NCBI RefSeq assembly: GCF_032104385.1
Contig: NZ_DAMCHJ010000003.1
Span: forward strand, 248,001 to 312,000
Origin: Tissierella sp032104385
GTDB lineage: Bacteria > Bacillota > Clostridia > Tissierellales > Tissierellaceae
DNA: 64,000 bases
Direction: 5' to 3'
Shown: positions 18,766 to 27,223 of the stretch, piece after piece
Numbering within the stretch: position 1 is the first letter of the stretch
Layout of the letters: each line of letters begins with the position of its first letter
Translations under genes and position numbers: made by a program
The notes under the pieces: model-generated
Database searches by the model: none
What the model saw: only the letters and a program-made list of their open reading frames with translations
What the model was told of the DNA's origin: nothing

Positions 18766-18785
18766 TCTATCCCTCCTATATTGTT

Positions 18786-18829
18786 AAAAATGGTAAGAGT
18801 ATAAGGGAACAACCCTTTTAACCCTTACC
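18786..18829 (-). terminator. Imperfect long hairpin between rpsB and tsf, possible partial terminator
   Basis: On the minus strand GGTAAGgGTtaaAAGGG pairs with CCCTTatACtCTTACC around a TTGTT loop, giving a stem of about 13 pairs with small internal loops. It is followed by ATTTTT. The form resembles an intrinsic terminator that could lower tsf expression relative to rpsB. Confidence 0.6.
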
Positions 18830-18836
18830 CTTTTAT

Positions 18837-19544
18837 TTACTCTTCTGTATTTTCTATTTGTTCTCCTTGTCTTCCTTCTAAAACTGCATTAGCCATAGTT
18901 TCAGTTAATAGTTTAACCGCTCTTATTGCGTCATCATTACCAGGTATAACATAATCAACTTCATCTGGATCACAGTTAGTATCTACTATAGCAACAACAG
19001 GAATTCCAAGAATTTGAGCCTCTTTTACTGCTATTCTCTCTTTTCTTGGATCTACAACAAATAGAACATCTGGTATTCTATTCATATTTTTAATTCCACC
19101 TAGGAATTTTTCTAATCTTTCTGCTTCATGTCTCAATTTTATAACTTCTTTTTTAGGTAATAAATCAAAGATACCATCTTCTTCCATTTTAGCTAACTCA
19201 TGAAGTCTGTCAACTCTATTTCTAATAGTCTTATAATTTGTTAACATACCACCAAGCCATCTTTGATTTACAAAATGCATATTGCATCTCTTAGCTTCAC
19301 TTTCAATAGCTTCTTGTGCTTGTTTTTTTGTACCTACGAATAAAATCTCGCCACCATCTGCAATAACATCCTTTATAAAATCATAAGCTTCTTCTACTTT
19401 CTTAACTGTTTTTTGCAAGTCAATAATGTAGATACCATTTCTCTCAGTAAAAATATACTGAGCCATCTTAGGATTCCATCTTCTAGTTTGATGTCCAAAA
19501 TGAACTCCCGCTTCTAATAAACCTTTCATTGTAATTACTGACAT
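18837..19544 (-). CDS. rpsB: 30S ribosomal protein S2
   Basis: Small-subunit protein of the head-body junction, 235 residues. It begins MSVITMKGLLEAGVHFGHQ and contains RRWNPKMAQYIFTERNGIYI, FVNQRWLGGMLTNYKTI and the IPVVAIVDTNCDPDEVDY signature. The start is the ATG at 19544, six bases after GGAGGTG. A longer in-frame version would begin in the untranslated leader. First gene of the rpsB-tsf-pyrH-frr operon, with a strong promoter and structured leader. Confidence 0.98.
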   Translation of the reverse strand: MSVITMKGLLEAGVHFGHQTRRWNPKMAQYIFTERNGIYIIDLQKTVKKVEEAYDFIKDVIADGGEILFVGTKKQAQEAIESEAKRCNMHFVNQRWLGGMLTNYKTIRNRVDRLHELAKMEEDGIFDLLPKKEVIKLRHEAERLEKFLGGIKNMNRIPDVLFVVDPRKERIAVKEAQILGIPVVAIVDTNCDPDEVDYVIPGNDDAIRAVKLLTETMANAVLEGRQGEQIENTEE

Positions 19545-19582
19545 ACTGCCACCTCCAAGTTTTTTTCCTCCATTCCCTTCAT

Positions 19583-19637
19583 ACATTAAAGGAACCTATA
19601 GGCACTACCTTCAATGTCTAGGAATGTGTGTAATCAC
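19583..19637 (-). promoter_or_regulatory. Structured rpsB leader, candidate S2 autoregulation element
   Basis: Downstream of the promoter, ACATTGAAGG (19617-19608) pairs over ten positions (one G-U) with CCTTTAATGT (19592-19583). The 15-base loop contains CCTATAGG, and a CCTA just 5' of the stem (19622-19619) could pair with the loop TAGG as a pseudoknot. Leaders that bind S2 are known in several bacterial groups. Assignment here is inference from position and fold. Confidence 0.45.
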
Positions 19638-19643
19638 TATAGT

Positions 19644-19672
19644 AGTATAACATACGATTAATTTTAAAGCAA
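19644..19672 (-). promoter_or_regulatory. Sigma-A promoter of the rpsB operon
   Basis: TTGCTT (19672-19667), exactly 17 bases, TATACT (19649-19644). Strong match at the -10, in the gap after the fla/che superoperon, about 100 bases before the rpsB start. Confidence 0.8.
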
Positions 19673-19692
19673 TCATTTTTATACAAATTTAC

Positions 19693-20097
19693 CTATTTTT
19701 TATTTTCATGCATCTTCAATATAATTTCTATTTCCCTAATACCTTTATCTAATTTTCTAGCAATTTCTTCTTTTGTTAATCCAATACTTTCTAATTCTAT
19801 TATCTTATTATGGAGTGGGTTTATATTAAAATTGTTTAAATTATCTTCCTCTATATTATGCAATTGTCTCTCAATACTTTTTTTATTTTCCATGTTTATT
19901 ATTTCCAGCTTAGAATGAATTATTTCACTAAATTCTTCAACCATATTTTCAGTTAAATTATAATACTCTTTTACTCTTTCTTCTATTAAGTTTAGATCAT
20001 TATTCTTATCCTTACTATTTATTAAATCTTTTCTTATTATATGAATTGAATAAATAATTAAAATTAAACCAATTGTACTTAAAATGATAGATATCAT
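19693..20097 (-). CDS. Small membrane-anchored DUF6115-type protein in the swrB position
   Basis: About 134 residues. Residues 1-20 (MISIILSTIGLILIIYSIHI) form one membrane helix. Next comes a charged, probably coiled-coil region of about 80 residues, and a C-terminal segment (IGLTKEEIARKLDKGIREIE) that looks like a helix-turn-helix of the kind found at the end of DUF6115 proteins. The ATG at 20097 follows AGGTG; a longer TTG version is rejected. It lies between the flagellar sigma/FapA genes and rpsB, where B. subtilis has swrB, a single-pass activator of flagellar export assembly. Function not demonstrated; the family name is from memory. Confidence 0.75.
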   Translation of the reverse strand: MISIILSTIGLILIIYSIHIIRKDLINSKDKNNDLNLIEERVKEYYNLTENMVEEFSEIIHSKLEIINMENKKSIERQLHNIEEDNLNNFNINPLHNKIIELESIGLTKEEIARKLDKGIREIEIILKMHENKK

Positions 20098-20109
20098 CTC
20101 ACACCTCAA

Positions 20110-20424
20110 TTATATACGTATATCAATTTTATTTCCTATATTTTTATCTTGGGATATATCTTCATTAGAAGACTCTTCTGATTTTTTCCGTTTATTATAT
20201 TGTGAATTGTTTTGTTTTTTAGAATTATTATTGTTATAAATTCTAGACTTATTGCTTTTTTCTGTATTCATAACCTTTTTTTTATTTTTGTTTATAGTTT
20301 TCTCTTGTTGAACAAATCCACTTTCTACTATATTTCTATTTTTAATATTTTCTATATATTTTGCACTTGATACTTCTTGGGTTTTTGGAAGCATAACATT
20401 ATAATCAATGGGTTTAATAGACAT
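20110..20424 (-). CDS. Uncharacterised Lys/Asn-rich protein of the flagellar locus
   Basis: 104 residues, no recognised domain. The N-terminus MSIKPIDYNVMLPKTQEVS looks ordered and reads like a conserved motif. The rest is very rich in Lys, Asn, Ser and Glu and probably disordered, ending GNKIDIRI. No signal peptide or membrane helix. ATG behind AGAGGTG, 11 bases after fapA and 12 before the DUF6115 gene, so it is translated with them. It may be a small adaptor or chaperone of the motility operon, but that is a guess. Confidence 0.65.
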   Translation of the reverse strand: MSIKPIDYNVMLPKTQEVSSAKYIENIKNRNIVESGFVQQEKTINKNKKKVMNTEKSNKSRIYNNNNSKKQNNSQYNKRKKSEESSNEDISQDKNIGNKIDIRI

Positions 20425-20435
20425 ACTATCACCTC

Positions 20436-21815
20436 TTAATATGATCCAATTCTTATATCTCCATCTTCCTTATAAAATGTGCATCTTTTCATTTCATCCC
20501 TTATATACATAAAACTATTTCCAATAATAATTTTTACTCCTGGATAAATAATATCTGCCACCTTTATTTGTCCTCTTGATAAAGTATTCATTTGATTTTT
20601 CAATTCTTCCAATTCTCTATCCATCTTGCTAACCTCTAGAGTTAATGATAATTGTGCTTTACTAAGCTCATTATATAGTTCCTCTTTTTTAACATCAAGC
20701 TTATTTGCTCTTTTTAATACTTCCAATACCTTAAGAGATTGATTTATTTTTTCTAAATTCTCTTTAGACACCTTAAATTTTTCGTCTATTTCATCATATT
20801 TTTGTTTAATATATGTATCAACCCCTACTTCCAAAACCGTTGTTGTGGCCATTGTAGAACCAATTACTCTAGCTCTAATTTCATATCTAGCTCTGCAGAT
20901 CCCACCTACTATAAGTCCCTTTTTTCCAAGAACAAGTATATTTGATCTAGAAGACACCTCACTATGCATAATAGCTTCTGCAGTTATATTTGCTCCAACA
21001 TTCACTACAGAATTTTCAATAAATTTAGTAGATAAATTCCCTTTAGTATTTATGGTTAACCTGTTGTAACCTTGAATTCCTTGACGAATTAAAACGTCTC
21101 CTTCGGATTGAATTAATCCACCTTCTATTGCACCTTTTACCTCAACAGAACCTCCTGTAAGTAAAGTAAATCCATTTAAAATATCTTTATTTACAATTAC
21201 ATTACCTTCAAATCTAACATTTCCAGTGCTACCATCAATATTTTCTACAACTAATAATTCTGAAACACTAATCTTTCCATTCTTAAACTCAATCAATCCA
21301 TTAATGTCTGATTGTAAGAACATTCCATCAGATGAAACCTTAACATTCTTCCCATATTTAAATTTAGGTGTTCTTCCTTTAACATATGGAATTACATCTC
21401 CATTAACTTTTATTCCTTCTTCACCTTCAGTAGGAGATATAATTTCTGCTAAAATATCATCCTCCTTAGTTGTATTGATGGAATCTAGCTCTTTATAATC
21501 TACTGTACCATCATCATTTAATTTTGGTAATAGTGGTTTTTCTAAATCAAAATGATATTTAATACTTCCATCTTTCCCAGGTACTGGTTGTTTTCCTTCA
21601 GCTATACAAAGTTTTTCGCCAGCTATTTTATTCTTTAAAAAACTTATTAATAAGTTTTCATTTAAACCGTATTTAATATATTGCTTTACTTTATCTAATA
21701 TATCTTTAACATTGAATTCAATTTCATTTTCATCTTCATCTTTCAATAGAGTAATATATCCATATAGTCCATCTTTACTAATTTCAAGTATTATGTTATC
21801 ACCTATATTGTACAT
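20436..21815 (-). CDS. FapA family protein (formerly DUF342)
   Basis: 459 residues. The N-terminal region (1-150) has the family's wing-like domain (DDILAEIISPTEGEEGIKV), followed by a repetitive beta-helix of Gly/Val-rich turns (about 170-340: GNVRFEGNVIVNKDIL, GGSVEVKGAIEGG, SEGDVLIRQGIQG). The C-terminus is a coiled coil (about 345-420). The family occurs in Bacillus and Clostridium motility operons and in Vibrio (FapA, linked to polar flagellum assembly). Role here is inferred from the family and from the gene's place after the sigma factor. ATG behind GGAGGTGG. Confidence 0.85.
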   Translation of the reverse strand: MYNIGDNIILEISKDGLYGYITLLKDEDENEIEFNVKDILDKVKQYIKYGLNENLLISFLKNKIAGEKLCIAEGKQPVPGKDGSIKYHFDLEKPLLPKLNDDGTVDYKELDSINTTKEDDILAEIISPTEGEEGIKVNGDVIPYVKGRTPKFKYGKNVKVSSDGMFLQSDINGLIEFKNGKISVSELLVVENIDGSTGNVRFEGNVIVNKDILNGFTLLTGGSVEVKGAIEGGLIQSEGDVLIRQGIQGYNRLTINTKGNLSTKFIENSVVNVGANITAEAIMHSEVSSRSNILVLGKKGLIVGGICRARYEIRARVIGSTMATTTVLEVGVDTYIKQKYDEIDEKFKVSKENLEKINQSLKVLEVLKRANKLDVKKEELYNELSKAQLSLTLEVSKMDRELEELKNQMNTLSRGQIKVADIIYPGVKIIIGNSFMYIRDEMKRCTFYKEDGDIRIGSY

Positions 21816-21825
21816 ATTCCACCTC

Positions 21826-22575
21826 CTAAGATCCTTTAACTATGCCTTCTCTCTCCAAAAAAATTTTAATATTTAAAATGGCTTTGCTATGTATTTGTGA
21901 AATTCTCGATTCAGATAATCCCATAATATTTCCAATTTCTTTATAGGTCAATTCTTCATAATAATACAAAGAAATTACTAATCTTTCGTTTTTGTTTAAT
22001 GAATCAATTGAAATAGCTAGAATGTTCTTTATTTCTTCTGCCTCATAAATTTCTTCTGGAAGATTTGTATTGGTTTGGCTTTCTAAAAAATAATCACCAT
22101 TTGTCAATAACAATTCTTCTAAAGAAGAAACATTGAAGGTTGATATATCAGATAATATTAATTCCAATTCATTTAATGAAATATTTAAATGGTTAGAAAT
22201 TTCATCATTTGTTGGACTTCTACCTAGTTTGTTTTCAAGAAAAGATATTGAGTTTTGAATGTCTTTAGACTTTTTTCGTAAAGACCTAGGAATCCAATCC
22301 AGCTTTCTAATATTATCAATAATGGCACCTTTTATTCTTATCTGAGCATAAGTTTCAAATTTAATATTCTTTGTTATATCAAATTTATCAATGCTATCTA
22401 TTAGCCCAAGAACGCCATATCCTAACAAATCGTCATATTCTATTTTACTTCCATAAAAATTATACATCCTTCCAGCAACGATCTTAACCAAATTTATATA
22501 ATTTTCTATTAATATTTTTTTTAATTCCTTATCTTTGGTATTATTGTATTTTATCCATAAATTCTCAATATCCAT
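21826..22575 (-). CDS. sigD: Flagellar sigma factor, SigD/FliA/WhiG family
   Basis: Sigma-28-type factor for late flagellar and chemotaxis genes, 249 residues. Region 2 includes GYGVLGLIDSIDKFD and KFETYAQIRIKGAIIDNIR; region 3 WIPRSLRKKSKDIQ; region 4 the helix-turn-helix LTYKEIGNIMGLSESRISQI. The ATG at 22575 is seven bases after GGAGG; a start five codons earlier is rejected. It sits at the 3' part of the fla/che operon after cheD, as in B. subtilis. No flgM (anti-sigma) is visible in the window. Confidence 0.93.
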   Translation of the reverse strand: MDIENLWIKYNNTKDKELKKILIENYINLVKIVAGRMYNFYGSKIEYDDLLGYGVLGLIDSIDKFDITKNIKFETYAQIRIKGAIIDNIRKLDWIPRSLRKKSKDIQNSISFLENKLGRSPTNDEISNHLNISLNELELILSDISTFNVSSLEELLLTNGDYFLESQTNTNLPEEIYEAEEIKNILAISIDSLNKNERLVISLYYYEELTYKEIGNIMGLSESRISQIHSKAILNIKIFLEREGIVKGS

Positions 22576-22595
22576 TTTATTCCCTCCCATGGAAA

Positions 22596-23084
22596 TTATA
22601 TTGTCTTTTCTCCATGGCCAATAGTTTTCACCTGCAATAATCCATCAATAGAATTCAATATTATGGTTCTACCAAAATTTCCTCCCGTATCTTCCGAAAC
22701 AATTTTTATATTTAACTCTTTCAGTTTATCCTTTGTTGCAATTACATTTCTTTCACCAATTTTTAAAATACTGTTGTTTGAATTAAAGTTAAACATTTGT
22801 GACCCGCCAGCTATCTTGGCAACCAAATTAGTTTTATTTGCACCAGACTTCAGCATTAAATCTAATAATTCTTCAATTCCAGTATCGGCAAATTTAGCTT
22901 TGTTATCATTATTTTTTATTTCTCTACTTGAAGGTAACATAATATGAGCTAGTCCAGCAATTTTATTGATTTTATCATATAACGTAATACCTACACAAGA
23001 GCCTAGTCCCAATGTGGTTAATAAATTAGGTGCTTTTGTTATATTTAGATCAGCCATTCCAATTTTAATAATTTTAACATCCAT
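22596..23084 (-). CDS. cheD: Chemoreceptor glutamine deamidase CheD
   Basis: Deamidates receptor glutamines and partners with CheC in Bacillus and Thermotoga. 162 residues. The catalytic Cys30 in LGLGSCVGITLYD and His47 in LAHIMLP are both present, with AKIAGGSQMF following. The start codon lies one base after the cheC stop region. Coupled to cheC, consistent with the CheC-CheD complex. Confidence 0.95.
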   Translation of the reverse strand: MDVKIIKIGMADLNITKAPNLLTTLGLGSCVGITLYDKINKIAGLAHIMLPSSREIKNNDNKAKFADTGIEELLDLMLKSGANKTNLVAKIAGGSQMFNFNSNNSILKIGERNVIATKDKLKELNIKIVSEDTGGNFGRTIILNSIDGLLQVKTIGHGEKTI

Positions 23085-23085
23085 T

Positions 23086-23700
23086 TCATTTTACCCCTAA
23101 CGCTATTAATATTTTATCGAATGAAGATAAATCTGGAAGGAAAAATAAATTTCCAGCAACAAGATTTTCTTCCTCTTCAAAAATTGTTTCTATCATCAAT
23201 GCGTGATCTGACACATGACCATATTGAATTGCTGGCACACTAAGAATAGCACCTGCCATATCTATTGAAATAGATGGAATAGAAATAAATACCTTTAATC
23301 CAGTAAGGGCAGACAAGGAATTCGCATATGAAGATGCTATAATATTGCCGACTTCAGACAGTGCTGATATATCCATATCATCAAGTTCTTTGTTTTCTTT
23401 CTTTCTATTATATAATATATTAGTCAAGTTTATTGCAGAATCAATATCTAAAGCAAACATCATATTTCCAACTACATCTTCCATCAGCTCAAAATAGATC
23501 CCTATTACTAAGTTTTCTTCTCCACCTAATATTTCAGCCACATCTTTAAATTCCATTATACGAACATTTGGAACTTTCATATCAATTTTCCTAGATATCA
23601 TTCCTGCTAAAGCAGTAGCTGCATTTCCGGCTCCTATATTTCCCAATTCTTTAAGTATATCTATCATAAAATTATTTAAATTATCAACATTTATTGTCAT
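23086..23700 (-). CDS. cheC: CheY-P phosphatase CheC
   Basis: 204 residues with two internal repeats, each carrying the CheC/FliY/CheX active-site pattern. The first is Asp14, Glu18, Asn21 and Pro44 (LKELGNIGAGNAATA). The second is a Ser-Glu-Asn-Pro set in ISALSEVGNIIASSYANSL with correct spacing. Both sites therefore look active. It dephosphorylates CheY-P and is activated by CheD. ATG behind AGGGGG. Placed between cheW and cheD. Confidence 0.95.
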   Translation of the reverse strand: MTINVDNLNNFMIDILKELGNIGAGNAATALAGMISRKIDMKVPNVRIMEFKDVAEILGGEENLVIGIYFELMEDVVGNMMFALDIDSAINLTNILYNRKKENKELDDMDISALSEVGNIIASSYANSLSALTGLKVFISIPSISIDMAGAILSVPAIQYGHVSDHALMIETIFEEEENLVAGNLFFLPDLSSFDKILIALGVK

Positions 23701-23711
23701 TTTATTGCCCC

Positions 23712-24143
23712 CTAATTCTCAAAAACCTTTGACAATTCAAGTAGTATTACTAATCTATCTTTGATTTTCCCAATTCCTTGAATATAGTATAAGTATTCAT
23801 TTTCATAAGAAGTAGGCGGAGCATCGATATCCTCATTGTTTATTTCAATAACTTCAGATGAAGAATCAACTATTAATCCAGATACAATGTCATCATTTGA
23901 AACAATTATAATACGAGAGTTGTTATCTATCTCCTTAGGCTCCATATTAAATTTCAACCTTAAATCAATTAAAGAAATAACCTCACCTCTTAAGTTAATA
24001 ACTCCTTTAACATAATTTGGAGCATTAGGTATCCTAGTTGATTCTTGCATTTTTTCTATAGATATTACCTTATTAATAGGAACTCCATAATATTCTTTGC
24101 ATAATTTAAATACTACATATTTATTATCTATTACCTCCGACAC
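23712..24143 (-). CDS. cheW: Chemotaxis coupling protein CheW
   Basis: Links chemoreceptors to CheA; 143 residues, a single SH3-like CheW domain. Visible: NKYVVFKLCKEYYGVPINKV, the receptor-binding PNAPNYVKGVINLRGEVI motif and IDLRLKFN. GTG start behind AGGAGGGG. It lies between cheA and cheC. Confidence 0.95.
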   Translation of the reverse strand: MSEVIDNKYVVFKLCKEYYGVPINKVISIEKMQESTRIPNAPNYVKGVINLRGEVISLIDLRLKFNMEPKEIDNNSRIIIVSNDDIVSGLIVDSSSEVIEINNEDIDAPPTSYENEYLYYIQGIGKIKDRLVILLELSKVFEN

Positions 24144-24155
24144 TTTAACCCCTCC

Positions 24156-26171
24156 TTATATTAGAGAATTAATATCTAAAATCAATGAAATATTACCATT
24201 ACCAAGAATTGTAGCACCTGATAAATATTTAATACCAGACAAATATTTTCCTAAGCCTTTAATAACTATTTCTTGTTGTCCAATTAGGTTATCAACTATT
24301 AAACCAGCCTGTTTATCTCCTTTTCTAACTACAACTACGATCAATTCATCATTTTCTCTATTATCGTTAATACCTAATATATCTTTTAATCTTATAATTG
24401 GTAAAGTCATATTTCTATATAATACAACTTCTTGCCCTTGGACATCAGTTATTTGATTACTTGAAATATTGATTATTTCAGTAATAGAACTTAAAGGGAT
24501 TGCATATATTTCTTCGCTTAATTTTATAAGTAAAGCTTGAATTATAGCTAATGTTAATGGAATCCTAATTATAAACTTGCTTCCCTTACCTTGTACACTT
24601 TCTATTTCTACATTTCCATTTATTGATTCTATTTTACTCTTAACAACATCTAGTCCAACCCCTCTACCTGAAACATCAGATATAGTGTCTGCTGTACTAA
24701 AACCAGGTTTAAATAGTAAATTAATACTATCTTCTACTGACAAGCTTTCTGCTTCTCTTTCATCTATTATTCCTTTTTCAATTGCCTTTCTTCTAATTAA
24801 ATTAGGATCCATTCCTTTCCCATCATCTTCTACTTCAACTACAACATTATTACCGTCTGGATAAGATTTAAGTATAACTGTACCAGTTTCAGATTTTCCT
24901 GCCTTTATTCTATCTGCGGGAAGTTCTATTCCATGATCTATGGAATTCCTAATCATATGGATTAAAGGGTCTCCTATTTCGTCAATAACAGTTCTATCTA
25001 CTTCTGTTTCCTCTCCGCTCATTTGTAAATCTATTTCTTTCCCTAACTCTTTAGATAAGTCTCTCACTAATCTTGGGAATCTATTAAACACCCTTTCAAT
25101 TGGAACCATTCTAACCTTCATTACTGCATCATGTAAATTAGTAGTTATTCTCTCTAAATATTCAATTGCTTCTGTCATATTTTCACCAGTTGATTTCTCA
25201 CTTAAATCATCCATTCTGGTTTTTATTATTATTAATTCACTAACTAAATTCATTAAATTATCTAATCTATCTATATCCACTCTAACCGTTTTACCTATTT
25301 TACCTACATTTCCTTGAGTTGTTTTTTGACCTTTATCATTATTTTCATTTGTCAAAACCTTAGATTCGCTAGACTTCTCAAACTCATCAGAAATAGTTTT
25401 GCTATCAGAATCAATTTTACTATTAGAATCAATACTTATAAAGTCCGATAAATTAATTTTTTCTAATTCAGATATTTGATTTAATTCTTTTAGAATATTT
25501 GATTTATCATAACCACTTACTAACACAACAGAAAATTCTAAATCAAATTTCTCGTCTTCAATATCTTCTACCGATGGATTGGAATAGATTATTTCTCCAA
25601 AGTTTTCTAAAGTATTAAATATAATAAATGCCCTTGCTGATTTTAGCATACATGATTCATTTAATATGAAATCTATACTATAAATATTCAATCCATCTTC
25701 TCTAGCTTTATCAACTACTTCTAATACAAATTTATCTATGTTTAACTCTTTTGAATCACCATCATTATGTTTTGTATTTTTCTCCCTATTTAATAAATTT
25801 GTTAATTTATCTATTAATATTTGATTAGTATCATCATCCTCTGCTCCATAATCAATGATATGGTTTACTGAAGAATCTAAAGCATCAAAACATTCAAATA
25901 AAATGTCAATTATATCCTCTGATAATTCTATATCATTACTCCTTGCAGCTTGTAAAACATTTTCCATCTCATGAGTTAAATTAGCCATATTATGAAATCC
26001 CATAGTACCTGACATACCTTTTATCGTATGGGCAACTCTAAAAATTTCATTTATATTTCCCAAGTGAGAAGGATTTTTTTCTAATTCTAATAGAACATCA
26101 TTCATACTCTGTAAATGTTCCTTCGCTTCTTCAACAAATATATTTATATATTGACTAATATCTAAATCCAT
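24156..26171 (-). CDS. cheA: Chemotaxis histidine kinase CheA
   Basis: 671 residues. P1 HPt domain with phosphorylated His48 in FRVAHTIKGMSGTMGF. P2 CheY/CheB-binding region (about 155-240), Ser/Asp/Lys-rich linker and P3 dimerisation helices with VSELIIIKTRMDDLS. P4 ATPase with N box MIRNSIDHGIE, VEDDGKGMD and SDVSGRGVGLDVV. P5 CheW-like domain from about residue 535. ATG follows GTGGGGGTG. It transfers phosphate to the CheY and CheB encoded in the same operon. Confidence 0.97.
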   Translation of the reverse strand: MDLDISQYINIFVEEAKEHLQSMNDVLLELEKNPSHLGNINEIFRVAHTIKGMSGTMGFHNMANLTHEMENVLQAARSNDIELSEDIIDILFECFDALDSSVNHIIDYGAEDDDTNQILIDKLTNLLNREKNTKHNDGDSKELNIDKFVLEVVDKAREDGLNIYSIDFILNESCMLKSARAFIIFNTLENFGEIIYSNPSVEDIEDEKFDLEFSVVLVSGYDKSNILKELNQISELEKINLSDFISIDSNSKIDSDSKTISDEFEKSSESKVLTNENNDKGQKTTQGNVGKIGKTVRVDIDRLDNLMNLVSELIIIKTRMDDLSEKSTGENMTEAIEYLERITTNLHDAVMKVRMVPIERVFNRFPRLVRDLSKELGKEIDLQMSGEETEVDRTVIDEIGDPLIHMIRNSIDHGIELPADRIKAGKSETGTVILKSYPDGNNVVVEVEDDGKGMDPNLIRRKAIEKGIIDEREAESLSVEDSINLLFKPGFSTADTISDVSGRGVGLDVVKSKIESINGNVEIESVQGKGSKFIIRIPLTLAIIQALLIKLSEEIYAIPLSSITEIINISSNQITDVQGQEVVLYRNMTLPIIRLKDILGINDNRENDELIVVVVRKGDKQAGLIVDNLIGQQEIVIKGLGKYLSGIKYLSGATILGNGNISLILDINSLI

Positions 26172-26173
26172 AA

Positions 26174-27223
26174 CTACACCCCCACTTTATCTATTATTTT
26201 AGTTGCAATTTTATCTATAGGCAATACTATATCTATACAATTTGTAGCACTAGCCGATTTAGGCATGCCATATACAACTGAAGTTGATTCATCTTGAGCT
26301 ATAGTATAACTTCCAGCTTGTCTCATTTTAGCTATACCCTTCGCTCCATCTGACCCCATACCTGTTAAGATAATACCAGTTTTAGAATATCCATTTATTT
26401 TTGCTACTGATTCCATCATTTTATCAACAGTCGGTCTTAATCCCATAACTTGAGGCTCTTTATTTAATCTTATTATTAGATCTTTCGATTCCTCAATTAC
26501 AGTCATATGATAATCTCCTGGTGCAATATACCCCCATCCTTTTGAAAGTATATCGCCATCTTCTGCTTCTTTTATCCTTATATTTGAAATAGAGTTTAAT
26601 CTATCAGCCAAGGATTTAGTAAACTTAGGTGGCATATGTTGTACTATAAGAATAGCAGCATTAATATTAGCTGGTAATTCTGGTATTAAAGTTTGCAGTG
26701 CCCTTGGTCCACCAGTAGAAGTTCCAATAGCTACAATATTGTCAAATTTCTCCTGACCTATAGTAGACCTATCTTCAAATTCTTTCACTGCATTTACCTT
26801 TTTAATAGGTTGTCTCACATAAAATTTTGATTTTGCACCTGCTTTGATTTTTTCTATAATTTCTTTCTTTATATCCCCTTGACTTAGACTAAAAACATTT
26901 GTAGGCTTAGGTAAAAAATCAACCGCTCCTTCATCTAATGCTTTTAATGTAAGTTCTGCACCTTCTGAAGTTAAAGAACTAATCATAACAACTGGCAACT
27001 TACTATATTTTGATACAATATGTTTTAATGTTGTTAATCCATCCATTAGAGGCATTTCTATGTCTAATGTTACTATATCAGGCTTCAAAACCTCTATCTT
27101 TTCTAAAGCTTCTTTTCCATTCCTGGCAGTACCTACAACTGATATTTCTGTATCTGATATAAGTATGTCTGTTAAAATCTTTCTAATTAAAGCAGAATCA
27201 TCTACTATTAAAACCTTTATCAT
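26174..27223 (-). CDS. cheB: Protein-glutamate methylesterase/deamidase CheB
   Basis: Response regulator that removes methyl groups from chemoreceptors, 349 residues. The receiver domain has Asp8/Asp9, the phospho-acceptor Asp54 (VTLDIEMPLMDG) and Lys in FLPKPTN. The C-terminal esterase has the catalytic Ser (AIGTSTGGPRAL, about 168), His (VQHMPPKFT, about 194) and Asp (TGMGSDGAKG, about 290). The matching methyltransferase CheR is not in this window. Confidence 0.97.
   Translation of the reverse strand: MIKVLIVDDSALIRKILTDILISDTEISVVGTARNGKEALEKIEVLKPDIVTLDIEMPLMDGLTTLKHIVSKYSKLPVVMISSLTSEGAELTLKALDEGAVDFLPKPTNVFSLSQGDIKKEIIEKIKAGAKSKFYVRQPIKKVNAVKEFEDRSTIGQEKFDNIVAIGTSTGGPRALQTLIPELPANINAAILIVQHMPPKFTKSLADRLNSISNIRIKEAEDGDILSKGWGYIAPGDYHMTVIEESKDLIIRLNKEPQVMGLRPTVDKMMESVAKINGYSKTGIILTGMGSDGAKGIAKMRQAGSYTIAQDESTSVVYGMPKSASATNCIDIVLPIDKIATKIIDKVGV

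Noticed and set aside
24097..25317. Plus-strand open frames opposite cheW/cheA (24097, 24577, 24940)
   Set aside because: No start signals, antisense to conserved CheA domains, low-complexity Ser/Ile/Leu translations.
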